64,000 bases of DNA, from NCBI RefSeq assembly GCF_014356525.2, contig NC_052506.1:18379916-18443915 (forward strand), given 5' to 3'. A program made the translations under genes and the position numbers. Of this stretch, positions 46,380-58,539 are shown in pieces (position 1 is the first letter of the stretch; every line of letters begins with the position of its first letter). The notes below the pieces were generated by a model that was not told the origin of the DNA, did not search any database, and saw only the letters and a list, made by a program, of their open reading frames with translations. This stretch comes from Nilaparvata lugens. Taxonomy: Eukaryota; Arthropoda; Insecta; Hemiptera; Delphacidae.

Positions 46380-47580
46380 ATACTCATATCAATTCACTCT
46401 CTCTCTCTCACTCACAATCTGTTTCTCTCTTTTCATCACTATCTTCAACTGCTGTACTATTAATCGCTTCACCACAATTTCTACCAAAGTTTGCTCTCAT
46501 TCATATTCTCGTCTTTCTCAATCCCTTTCATCCTATTTACACCCACTCTTTCTCTTCAACTCTTTTAATCCACCTCTCATACATCTACTCTTTCTCTCTG
46601 TCTACCTTTCTCTCTTCTCATTATCTTTCTATCTCTTACACATATATTCATCCGCTCTTTTCCTTCATCTCTCTCGTCTCACCACCAACTTCTTCTATGA
46701 AAAATTAATTACAACCACAATTTCTACCCTCTAAAAATGATTTTCTCACTATTATTTTCTATTTACACCCACACTTTTTCTTCAACTCTTTCAAATAATC
46801 GTGCTTCTTTCTCGTCATTCATTCAAAGTGAAGCAACATAGCCTACATTTTAGATTTTGGCTTAGGTACTACTATGAAAATTTGGAAAGGGAACAGTTTT
46901 GGGCTAGACCTGTTGTTTCTTTTCTAATCATGTATTTGATTTGGGCATAGGTTAATGTAAATAAGCAAAAAAATAAATAAATGATCTTTTCTCTCACTCC
47001 ATCTCACAAACATCCACTTCTCCTCACGCCTTTCAATCTATTTCTCTCTTATAGTCAGGAACTTCACCTCTCATTCTTTTTTGTCAACTCTCTCAAGCAG
47101 CTTCTCTCTACTCATCACAATATTATTAATCTATTTACAATTAATAGTTCCACCACAATTCATTCCGATATTTGTTATCATTCCTTTTATCTTTTCTCTT
47201 GTCTTCTTCTACCTGCATTCAATCTCTCTTTCCAACTCTTTCAATTTGTTTCTTACCTCTCATCATCAGCGTCATCGTCAACAACTCTCTCCATCTTTCT
47301 CTTTAACTCTCTCAAACAGCTTCTCTCTCTCGACAATCGTCCCTGTCTATCTAACATTACACGGTTCACCACATTTTCCATCATTCTCTCTCATTCATAT
47401 TCTCTTTCCTCTGAATTTTCCCGTTTAACTTACACCCACACTCCATTCCAACATACTTTATAAATCCTCTTGCTCTTTGCTCTTTCGTTTGAAGCAGCTC
47501 ATACATGGTATTCATAGGTTTTCTTTCAATCTTAATCTTTTGCTAGTTCTCTCTTGGAAAATCCCTCTTTCTACCCCTGT
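46380..47580. other. Long pyrimidine-rich tract with spurious ORFs
   Basis: About 1.2 kb of plus-strand C/T-rich sequence (CTCTCTCTCTCTCAC runs, TCTTTCTCTC), split by tail copy C. Plus-strand frames of 119, 160 and 115 codons rich in Ser, Leu, Phe and Thr are composition artefacts. Confidence 0.65.
46845..46982 (+). repeat. Non-LTR/SINE 3' tail, copy C
   Basis: Plus strand has GGAACAGTTTTGGGCTAGAC, CCTGTTGTTTC and an AAAAAAATAAATAAATG tail. Opposite orientation to copies A and B. Confidence 0.6.
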
Positions 47581-47824
47581 TTCCTTTGTTACCAGTCTCA
47601 TACAATCATTCCTCACAAATTTATTATCATCATGATTACTAGGTGGGATTACTCTTCTCACAGAAAAGTCACTGCTCAGACTTAATTAGACCTGCTGTAA
47701 ATTTAATATGTTTTTTTCAATATATAATATATGATAATAGTTTTTGATAGTTTTTAATAGGTAATGGTTAGTCGATATGCCTTATCATTTCAATCATAAT
47801 GTCACGTTTATCATGCTTGTAGCT

Positions 47825-47950
47825 CTAGGCCCGTATGCAAATACTCGGTTTAAACGGAGAGATATCAGCTTTCCGTTTAAACCTCGTATGAAACACATTA
47901 TGATAAATGCTACCATATCTACAAGTAAACATGGTTAAGTGTTAAGCGTA
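47825..47950. repeat. MITE-like fragment with short hairpin
   Basis: GGCCCGTATGCAAATACTCG, then AAACGGAGA...TTTCCGTTT forming a small stem and GTGTTAAGCGTAGTGTTAGC. It resembles end sequences of hemipteran MITEs; no second end was identified. Confidence 0.3.
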
Positions 47951-47959
47951 GTGTTAGCA

Positions 47960-49790
47960 TATGACCCTAAGAATCTCATTATAAAATAATTCTCTCTCAA
48001 TCATCTCATCTCCCTATCCTCTTCGTCTATTTTCTTCTACACATCTTTCCTTATTTATCACCACTATTTCTGCAATTCACTCGGTTCCTAAGTACTCTTT
48101 CATGCCATCTCATTCGGAAGCTAAAAAGCAAGAACACATAGTGCTGCAGTCTCTCTCTGTTATGGTAATGAGCGTTTCTCTGGATTGACAATTTGTTCAT
48201 TCATTAGATGAAGTGTACTGGAACTCTTTGACCCATTTGCACCAGCAATGGTCTATTACTGAGGTGTATATGTGTGAGTGTGCTAGAGTGAATTCTCAGA
48301 GGAAATAGCATGAATAAGCGATAGCGCGACTACCACAACGCGTATTCAACCACCTGAGATTTCAAAATGTGAGGGAATGATTGTTCATAGAAAATGTGTA
48401 CTGAGAATTGATAATAGAAATTCGATTTGCAATTCATCTATTGATTACGGATATAATGACATCGTTTAGAGTTTGTGAATATTCCAAAAGTCACAATTGA
48501 ATTCAGAGATTCAAATAAAGCATTCGGCCAACATGAACGCGATTCTGGTGGCAAAATGTTTAGAACACTCCACCAAAATTGTCACCAAAACTTCAACCAA
48601 TATACCTAGAAACACATTGTATATATTGTATTACCTAGAATACATTGTATTCCAGGTACATTGACTTCCACCAAGCAGATCTGTACGGTCATAAAATAAA
48701 ATGAAAAATATGTTTAAACATCACGAATATGGTATTTAAGTGGTGAGTGATTGCGATTCTGGAAGGGTATTGGGACATGCTCCATATGAGTCAATTAGAT
48801 TACTTGATCGCGTCACCAGCTAGAGGATCAAAAAGTCGGGGCTCACTGCCTCCACACTTTTGGTGGTGCGTTTGCTTGCGCTTCTAAAATATGACATATC
48901 TGATCTCCAAAATTTATTTGATCACACTACTGGAGACGTCATCGGTAAAATTTCCAAAACACCATTTAATTTCTAATAATATGTTATGTAATTTGAGGAG
49001 AAAATAAATTCATTTATTCATATGACATATTTCATAATATATGTGGCATCCTACAATTTTGATTCCATGATATCGCTTGGTGGCTCCACAATGATGGCCG
49101 AGTGTGCCATAGGCCTTATGGTAGGACAGTTATTCTGTTCATCCTTTCCAATTTATCAACCCGATAATAGTTTTATTTTGTATAATTGATATCAAGTAGT
49201 TACCAGTTTCTAGAAACAACGATTAAATCAACGGCTAATTGAAACGGTAACATCCTTCGTTAGGAAGCCGGAGTACTATCTGCTTACAACATCCAACCAG
49301 TCAACTCTTCACAATGAAATCCCACAGTGGGTGGTAGCCTAGCAGTGCATCAAATTAATAAGACCGGATACTTTCCTTGTTCAAAGTAGGTGTGCAGTTG
49401 ATTGCATGAAGCTGATAATCACACCAATTCAACACGAATTGCTTCACATGAAACTAGAGGAATACCGAACACTAGATACCGGCGTATACACTCAATTTTA
49501 CAGTAGAATTACAACTATATGAACTAATATCGTGGTTTTCATGGAATCAGAACACTAGGGGAGCATCTGATACATGTTGTCTATAGCTGTTCATGCTTGA
49601 TTCTCATAGGTGGTTTCCTTTCAATCTTTCTGCAGTACAAGTTCATACCATACGTATAACTGTATATTTATTGTATACTGATACTACATTGCACTTTGCA
49701 CATAATATAGTATCTATACTACATAATGTACTGTATAAAATTCCTACTTAGAATATAGATATTATTCAAGAACTACGTACTGATTGTCTT
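47960..49790. other. Intergenic DNA
   Basis: No supported gene. Contains a TACCTAGAATACA repeat (48610-48662) that also occurs as a near-palindrome at 21279-21302. Confidence 0.4.
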
Positions 49791-49805
49791 GTTTTTAGCA
49801 CAAGT

Positions 49806-50307
49806 ATGTACCGATATTCATCATTTAGTGCGGAAAGCAAAAATATCGGTACTTTTCACACCGTGGGAAATTGTTCTCCCTGGAGTCGACCCCGAATTAA
49901 TAAGCGGCATAATTCCGACGAGTTCACTGCTTTCAAGGCAATGATAATAGCTTGCAATCCTCAGATTGAAAAATCGTATATCGAAGATTAAAATAACGGG
50001 CTATATAGGTAGACAAACAAGAGATTTGGCAAACAATAGACAGCCGAAACCTGATGGTGAAACCATGGAGAGCCTATCAGAATGGAGTATTGATCGGGTA
50101 AACCGATGTAATCCTATGCACACAGAAACGAATGGAATAGCTGATGGAAAAGATAATGGACACGAGCCGGCTTGTTTGGAGATGATAACCGGCGAACACT
50201 GTCGACGCTGATTCTCCAAATAGAGCTTCATTCATAAAACTGCTGATCCCTATTAATGCTTGCAGTTCTCCAATACTGGAATTTTGATTGTCCATGTGAA
50301 TTGACAC
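49806..50307. pseudogene. Coding-like block with broken frames, strand uncertain
   Basis: Plus strand: an open frame at 49806-49991 (ends KSYIED) is followed by an overlapping frame shifted relative to it, 49966-50211 (contains PDGETMESLSEWSIDR, ends GEHCRR). Minus strand: 50307-50077 is also open, with NSSIGELQALIGISSF. Codon choice looks protein-like on the plus strand, and a frameshift would join the two plus frames. The minus IGELQALIG motif faintly recalls the alpha-helical region before the piggyBac transposase core, so this could be a decayed transposon. I do not recognise it firmly. Confidence 0.3.
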
Positions 50308-50757
50308 AGGTGCTTCAGTAATGAGCGTATTCAGATATAAACATTATTCTTGTAGGTTGTGGAAGTGTTAATGAATTGCAAAGACAAATGTTAACTTTTT
50401 CACTTTGAATACTTGAATTATGACATAGCAGTCTGATTTTCATAAATAAAACCTATTAGCTTCTACTCACATTTGTGGAGCGCTTTCGGACACACATATA
50501 TGTGCACTGTATTCAAAAGTGATTATTAACAAGCAGTTCGTAATGGAAAGGAGCATTGAAGAGTGTTAACTTTTTGTTGAGAGGTTTAAGATTGAGAAGA
50601 GTTAATTTGAGAAATTGATTGAATTTCAAATCAAACTCATATTTTATACATTTTCATATTCAATTTATCCCAATGGAGTTGGATACAGAACATTATGATG
50701 GATAGGTATTTTTTTATTTTTAGATAATTACAATCATAATATGAAGTATTTTACAGT

Positions 50758-50985
50758 GAATTTGTGAGAGGTTTTGGACAGTTCTGACCAGTGGACTGAT
50801 ATGAGCTATATGGCCACAAGTAATTGACCACTGAAGTAAATGAGTTTGAGGTGTAAAAGAATTTCAACAAAGAAATTTGCAAAATTGGTTGAGTTAAAAT
50901 GAATTTGTAACCAGTTTTGGACAGTTTAAACTCTTTGGCAACTGAAGTAAATGTTTTGAGAATTATGATAGACCAGAAAATGAAG
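50758..50985. repeat. Degenerate duplication, about 140-bp period
   Basis: GTTTTGGACAGTT and ACTGAAGTAAATGxxTTTGAG occur in the same order at 50770-50850 and about 50912-50965. Confidence 0.5.
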
Positions 50986-50999
50986 CATAACAGAGCATC

Positions 51000-53900
51000 C
51001 AGTCAACTATTTGACACAAACAAGAATTAATATCATGTTCACAGTATACGAATGTAGTATTGTTGTTATATTTGCATTTTGAGAGTGTTGCAAAAACTTA
51101 TAACGTTTTTGAAGACTCCTTCAGTAGACAGTTAAGTCTACTTTACAGAAAGTGTAGTGTAGTTGAGTGTAGTATTTGAGATGTTACAGATATTGAGGTA
51201 TTTTTGATCATATTTACAATAGTCAGTTAGTCTCTTGTTCAAATACTAGTTTTTTCTTGAGAGCTGAATGCATACATTTTTTATTCAATCCAATATGTCT
51301 TATCCTTATTCATAGTATCAAATTCAATCCTAACAACTGTAGTCAATTATGCCAGTAATCCAGTAATGTTTTGTACAATTATAAGAAATTCCACGAATTA
51401 GCACATATAACCAAAATAATGAAATTCAATCAGAAGAGCTGTACTGATTGAAAGTTGAATGTCCGATGTAACCAATTACTCCTTTGAGATGGAGTAACGG
51501 TTGAAAATGAAAGGGACGGAGCACAGAGGTGTGAGCTGGATGCAGATTGCGAAATGGAGATTGAGGATGAGACATAGAGGCAAATATGGAATAAGTTATA
51601 ATGGAAAAACTTTATGGTAATCTGTTGCTTGTTTACAGAGGACTTGTTTGTGTGGCTTGCAATCTGTGGCCCTGAACAGTAGCTACACTGAAGTCCGGGG
51701 CCTTTTTCAAAATTCACCAAAAATGAATTAAAGTTTAAATTCATTGGAAAGTATTTTAAAAATAAAACTTTGAATGAAAAATAATACCACCGACTGGTAG
51801 TTGGATTGATAAAGTGAGTTAAATGTTCTCGAAACTTATAACTTTTTAACAGGGGTTTGTATTAGCTGATGAATGTTATATTACACTCACTTGCAAGGTA
51901 GAAAAGTTTTTAATATGATTGCTAGTTTCAGAAAGTACTATTCAATAATATTGCAACCTTCAAGTCAAATCAATTCCAATCAAATATAATTCTTTATTTT
52001 GACATTGTAACACATTCCAATCAAATCAAATCAAATTTATTTCACCAATTAACAACAGTGTTAAAAGGGAATAAATACATAATGTTTTGTTAAATATTTG
52101 GCGTGACTAGAAAAAGAAATCTTGTGCTCTAGCTACGAGTTCAAACATTCCTCACTATATTTAACATACTTTTAGAATTGATACAGCTTTCATAATAAAG
52201 AAAAATAAAATGAAAAATAATATAAAAATAATCAAGACCAGTACAATACAGATAGATAAATCAAATAAACAATCATATAATTAATGTAATATAGTTAATC
52301 ATATAATATATCCAAGATACTTCAAATATTCAAGATAGCACTAGAATTTCAAAACAGATTAGTGGGCATTTGCATACTTCAAAAAACATAATTATAACAT
52401 CAAACATAATTATTTCAATAGAATGAAATAACGAATATTTTATTTCGCATTATTCCTTATGAAAAATTCGAATGTTAACATGTTTTAGTGAATGTTAAAA
52501 TGTTGGATGTCAAGAAATTTGAAACATTTCGGAACAGATATCAATCGAAATAGAAAAAATCCAAAATGTGTAATGAAGTAAATGAAGTTCAAGTCAAATC
52601 AAGTTCACTTATAGCGCCAATAATATCAATCATAAAATAGATAACAGATAAGATATTGTTATGCATCTGTCAAAGGAAATGTATATTGTTATAATGTGAA
52701 TGAACAGAATCATAATAACATTGATAACAGATAACATTTATTACACAGCTATCAATGGATTTGTTGGGGATAGGGAAAAGTGTCTCTATGAGAAAATAAT
52801 ACTGGTATGAATGAACAATCAATACAACAGTTAATTCCGAGATGTAACAGAGATTCTTCCCATGATTTACGAGCAAGAGATATTATTTGGGATAAGTCAA
52901 GGTCGATGAAGCATCGACAACGTACTTGTATACAATCATGTGATTGAAGCTCATGAATTGAGCTTCCTCCACAGTTAAATGCCGAATGTTACGGGCGATT
53001 GAGTCGATTCTATTGGTTCATCTACTTCACTGTTCATTTACCTCCTCGCTATCCTACATCATATCCTCTTACTCCTCGTCCTCCGTCAATTCCACCTCCT
53101 CCTCACATCCTCGTTCCCTCTCCACAAGTCCATCATTTCCTCCTCTCTGATGAGCTGATGACATTCCGCCCTTTGGAACTGATTTACGAGCATTGTGAAC
53201 AGTTACTGTATCAACCAACATAGCAGTCTAATGACTCAGTAAATGAGTATGGAAGGGCTTTTGTGATTAGTATTATGTGTGCACTTCAGAATCATCAATG
53301 ATGACAATAGTTTGTCAGATTGCACGATTATCTCTCACACTCTCTCTCCTGCTTTAAATTGGACTCACTATTATTTTCTTTCTCTGTTACTCCGCCTATT
53401 ACTTTACGCTTATCATACTCTTCATTTTCAAAATTTGTCAATCATAATGTTCGACTTTGAAGGTACTCTGACTAGAATAGACTCCATCACCAATTCTCAT
53501 CAACCCTATTCTACAGACTATTTGATAATTGTTTTTATTGTTATCGATAACAATAGAGGATAAATGATTGTACCTTTTTTGAGCTGTGCAATGCATTGTG
53601 AAATCCTTAATAGCATGTTCGTCTCATTCCATATACATAAATTCAATTGATTCACCGATGACATTGTATCGATGGAAACCTTCTATTAATACTCATATCA
53701 CATTATCAATGCCCATAATCATAGAGGCAAATGAGTTGATATCATAGATTATATTTAATCAAGCATCATTAGGAATCTGATAATTGAAAATCTGAACCTG
53801 ATATCATAGATGAAGAATTTATTCATTTTTCGTCTATGCTATTATCGATTGTAATTTGGATAGAAGAGAAAATAGATCAAAGCTTAGTTAAAGATCTGTA

Positions 53901-56480
53901 CAGAATTGGAGTCAGTGTTCCTTTTGTTTTGGAAACAAATCCCTCAACAATTTGAATAAAGCTTAGGATTTTTTCGAAGTTCATCGTTCTTTATTTTATC
54001 TTCAAACAATATTAATGGAATCATTGATCCCTTTCAAAATACATGCGGAAAATTATTTCAGAATCGATACATGCCGCTCTACGTTCTTTGTAATGTGTGT
54101 CCATTCCCTTGTGGCTATTGTCTTCCAAACAGGTTGCATCACATGAGTCAACAGTGAAGAACTCATCTTCCAAAGTAAAGGAAAGTGAGAAGTGAGTGAG
54201 ACATACACACCACTTGAGAGAGAAACGTGTTGTTGTGACACATTGGCAAAGTGGTTTTATAGCCTCTCCCGGGGCCCAACAGCGAAACTTGGAAGGTGTA
54301 GGCGAACGAATGCTTCTTCTCTTTCTATCCTATGACCTCAGGTCACACATCTTGTTGACCTGTTGGAATTCTGTGCCTAGCAGCCTGCATAGTACACCAG
54401 TTGACCTCCACATCATGTAAGTCCTGCTCCCACTTCATTAAGATTGATATGCTTTTGTCAAAGATGTCGCGAAACTAGAATTGGGTCACCCAAAGGAACG
54501 ACTGTCTCTTTCGTTTCCGTTCAATGGTTCCAATTAAGCTGATTTTGGTAGTTTCATGAAACAAACAAATTCAGGAAAATGAGACATTGTTAGGAGGAAT
54601 TTCTTCGAAAAGATTTGGTGTGCACGCTGTACAGTTCAGTGTGCAATACAAGTATGCTTTTGCTACAGAATATAATACATTTCCGACCATTTATTGAAAA
54701 ATCTGTTTATTATTCATTTGATTTGTGAATGAAATTCTGCATGAACTTGGTTGTCATCAGCTAGTCAGTTCCAATGAACTAGTTGTCTTAAACATTCCAA
54801 TTTATCAATGTCAACATAGTAGATACATCGTTATGCCATCACTAGGACTAGTTACCAATGAATGATGGAAACATTCAACGTCAAACAATTCCACATTGCT
54901 GCGAAAATCCTCAATTATCTGATAATAATTTCAGAATTTCTCTTTGTGACTCCACCCTTGTATTTTCAACAATCGTTTTCAACTATTCCAGGCCTACTTA
55001 CCTATTGTTTTTTCTTTTTAACAAAAATGTATGAGAAGAATGAAACCTGTGGGTACGGTTTCCTATGCTAGTTGAAGCCTTTGTCGAATCTTCCGGTGAG
55101 ACAATTGTGTAACAACTTGGTACAATGTGCTATTAACATTGTTTTTCCATAACTATCCGGTGTGTTTTGCTTTCTGAATAACGCTAATGATAGAAGTATG
55201 TGTATAATGTGTATTCTTTCGTTAGGAGGTAGTTACAACCACATAACCACAAGGGCACCAACTTTACATAAATTAGCAGGTTTTGTTTGAACATTTCTGT
55301 TGTAGGTTGAAGGCATTTTTCTGAAATGTCTCTCTGTTTTTGGAATAGAAGCTTACAAGCAAGAAACTGTTTTACATCGATCAAAATGACAACAAATAAT
55401 CTCAACTGAGTGGAAATTTCACTTAGAAAAAAGGAATATTGCATCGTACTTTTTGATTGGGAACAATTGAATGAAAAATAGCTTATAATAAATACAGTGA
55501 CTTATAATAAATATGATGAGAGTTCCATAGTGAATGGATGAATAGTAAGTGAGAACTGCTGAGTATCAATGAACTGATATGAGACTAATCTCTTTCATAA
55601 AGAACAATGTGAAGTTCCTTATGGAATATTCGAGTTTGACCAGATTCTAATGATAAAATATTGAAACTACTGAATTAGTAGAACAGACTGTCCCATTTAA
55701 TGAGGAGCAGATCCTTACAAATGCGACTCCACTGATTTTATTAAATGCGACTCTGCGATGTTCAACAGAAAGGTTCCGTGATCAAAAGTAAAGTAAAATG
55801 AATAAAATTTTCAATTGAATCTGATTGATCTCTCTGGATATTCAAAAATATTTTCATTCACAATAAGCGTCGATTGGTCTCGAATTTTGCGAAACTTATC
55901 GCTACTAAGGATAAGGAACTGGATGGATCGATAATGCTTTGAAATCAGAATCATAAACCGAGAATCGTAGTAGATGACAAGAAACCCAACCTACATGAAT
56001 AATTCAAAACAAAAACGAAGAAATGTATTGTCACTATCAGCATGGAAGTAGAATCTATATTCTGAGTTCCCTTGCTTCTGAGGTTCCCTGCCACATTACC
56101 ATATGTAGATGACATAAATGAAAAGATATGGGGTCTAGTGTGGATTTTGCATTCTCTATTGGGGATCAGTAAAACAGAAAACAAGGAAGTAGGGTAGGAT
56201 TACGTTTGGAATAAGCTTTTGGGAGTATTCTTTGGTTCCAACATTTTGAGACAGACTCAAAGAAGTGATAATTTATTAAGAATTTCCGTAAATTACAAAC
56301 CTAACTATTTGATACAGTAGCATTTTTGTTGGATATAGTTCCTTTCAAATTATTATTTTTATAATAGAATATCATCATTACTTTCTCGTGTTTCTTGAAG
56401 GTGATATTGTTATAGACATCCATATTGAATGAAAATGGCTTGATATTGTCAGAAACACTGATGTTTTAAAAGAATTTGAG
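51000..56480. other. Gene-poor AT-rich interval
   Basis: Contains AATC-rich low complexity at 51955-52065 and 52586-52605. The plus-strand pyrimidine-rich patch at 53030-53140 yields a Pro-rich spurious frame. No splice-supported coding seen; a donor-like ATCAT|GTAAGT at 54416 ends a weak frame. Confidence 0.4.
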
Positions 56481-56489
56481 ATATTGAGT

Positions 56490-56761
56490 TTTTCAGTTGT
56501 AAACTAAAAGCTTAAACATTGAGCAGCAAAATATGTATTGTGATTGAAGCCCTACGATTGGCTATCTATTAGCTGTTGACCAATGAAGGTTGAGCACTAC
56601 TGTCATTGCCAGAGGCTAGACATACCAAGCAGCCCATTCTAGCCTCGGCCAATGACAGTAGAGTACAACCATCTTTGTTCAACAGCTAATGGCCAATTGT
56701 AGGGCTTCACCCACACTATACATTCTACTGCTCAAATTTTAAGCTTTCAGGTTACTGAAAA
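56490..56761. mobile_element. Palindromic MITE
   Basis: Nearly the whole 270 bp folds on itself: the left arm (AAAAGCTTAAACATTGAGCAG, GAAGCCCTACGATTGGC, TTAGCTGTTGACCAA, CTACTGTCATTG) recurs inverted on the right, with a loop of about 30 bp near 56625. Confidence 0.75.
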
Positions 56762-56769
56762 TTTATAAT

Positions 56770-57800
56770 AGTGTAACAACCGAGACTTGTATTACATACT
56801 CATCTCAATAAACCAATTGTTTTCACAATATCAAGTGGTTTTAATTGAATATCATCATTATTCACTAAATTTTTCGATGATTTATTTATGGTACCGTAAT
56901 GGTTTTGATAAAAAAAGGAATGGCCCCCGTAGTGTTTTCTTATTTAAGGTGGGAGCACAATGATCGCCCAATATTCGGTCCCAATTTCTCAAATAAAAAA
57001 ATAGATGAATACAGATGAATATAGATATAATCATTATCTATTGAGATATTGCAATAATTCAAATACTAATCAATTAATCATTATTATTAAATGAAAATCC
57101 AAATTAAATGCTGTAATTCACCTCGTAGATATCTCAGTAATTTTCATCTTTAGAATGGCTTGCCTTATTCTCAAAGCTTTGCATGTCTTATAAATTTATT
57201 GATTGTGGTAGTGGTTCTCAAACTATCGAACTTGTGTAAGATGATACTGTACCATGTAGCCTTTTTTGTAGTTTTGAATTCGAAAAACCAAATGTTTTTG
57301 CATTTAAATAAATAGATTAAACTTTTGAACTTGGATTTCTAATTAAAATCAAAACTGTTGATATTCAAAGTATTCCCTGTATCCAATTATTCATTGAGAT
57401 CCGATTTAATACATATTCCGATATAGAACATCTATCATTAGTAGTCACAAAATATCAATAGACCCACATTAAAAAAATGTAATATAGATGGATTTTTATT
57501 ATAACATTTTTTAAAAAATCATGGTTTCAGTAGGTTTGAGAAGGTCAGAATTCGAATTGGTTATAGTTTCTCATTGGCCCAACTGATCAATTTCAGTATA
57601 TTCTTATCATAAATGCTCATAAAAATGTATACAAGCTTTCTCAACAAGAATAGTTCTCTCATCTCTTGAGCAAAAGCAGGATTCATCTATGAAGAAGTAG
57701 CTTGTTCCTATTGAGTAACCATATTTGGGTGAAAACAAAAGTTACACAATCTCCTATAGTGATGAGTTAGCTATTGACAGACCGACATAAGAACAATATT
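56770..57800. other. No supported feature
   Basis: AT-rich DNA without splice-bounded open frames or recognised repeats. Confidence 0.4.
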
Positions 57801-57805
57801 CTCAC

Positions 57806-57970
57806 TCTCGTTCCAACTTGTCCCTGACCTCCATTCTCGAAATTGTCGTGTCGCTTGTGGTAAATCGAAAGATGCTGACTATCGACTGACAAAAAAGATC
57901 GATAATTCGACACGGATCGACTACCGCTTGTCCTCGGGAATCTGTCGTTGCCTCTTTCAGAAACACTCAT
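57806..57970 (-). CDS. Possible first coding exon, Ser/Arg-rich N-terminus
   Basis: Minus-strand ATG at 57970-57968 has an in-frame TGA 18 nt before it, and the frame runs 55 codons to a donor AGA|GTGAGA in phase 0. The product starts MSVSERGNDRFPRTSGSRSV and is hydrophilic, as is common for cytoplasmic N-termini. No partner exon was identified. It could be the start of the tetraspan gene (that gene needs an intervening phase 0 to 1 exon with TM1) or of another gene. On the plus strand 58033-58187 also reads open after an ATATACAG, so the strand is not certain. Confidence 0.35.
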
Positions 57971-58380
57971 TCTATCTCTTTTTAAACGTCACTGTCGTTA
58001 CAGATTACGAGGGCACGATAATATACAGGATGAACAAAGGACCAATAATACAATAACGATGAGATTATGTCTGGGTTCAAGACGATATAAAAGACTCACG
58101 ACATCACCTGAGATGGAAATCAATGGAGAAGTAGAAGGATATTATGAAGTCTCCAAGGACTGGACGAGGATATCAATAATATTGTAATCGAGCGTTTAAG
58201 TAGAACAATTTTCACAATATCGATATTCACTCTAGACTAATATCAATGGATGGTAATATAATCATACGAATAGATAAAATATTAATTTTTTGAAAGTCTT
58301 TACAATAATTGATGGGAAAACTTCCATATCATCTCTTCGAAAAAGGCCTTAAATCACAACTTTCAGCCAACAAAACCAGT

Positions 58381-58535
58381 GAATCTCACTTAAACTTTGA
58401 AATTGATGATACACGTTAGACTTTACATACATTCTTGATAATAATTAAGTAATCATTAACCAATGAATCTCACTTAAACTTTGAAATTGATGATACACAT
58501 TAGACGTTACATACATTCTTAATAATAATTAAGTA
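58381..58535. repeat. Tandem duplication, 83-bp period
   Basis: 58381-58452 and 58464-58535 are almost identical (GAATCTCACTTAAACTTTGA ... AATAATTAAGTA; three or four substitutions). Confidence 0.85.
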
Positions 58536-58539
58536 AAAC

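Noticed and set aside
46375..47463. Plus-strand open frames of 119, 160 and 115 codons
   Set aside because: They are pyrimidine-rich low complexity (Ser/Leu/Phe/Thr/His), overlap in several frames and have no domains.
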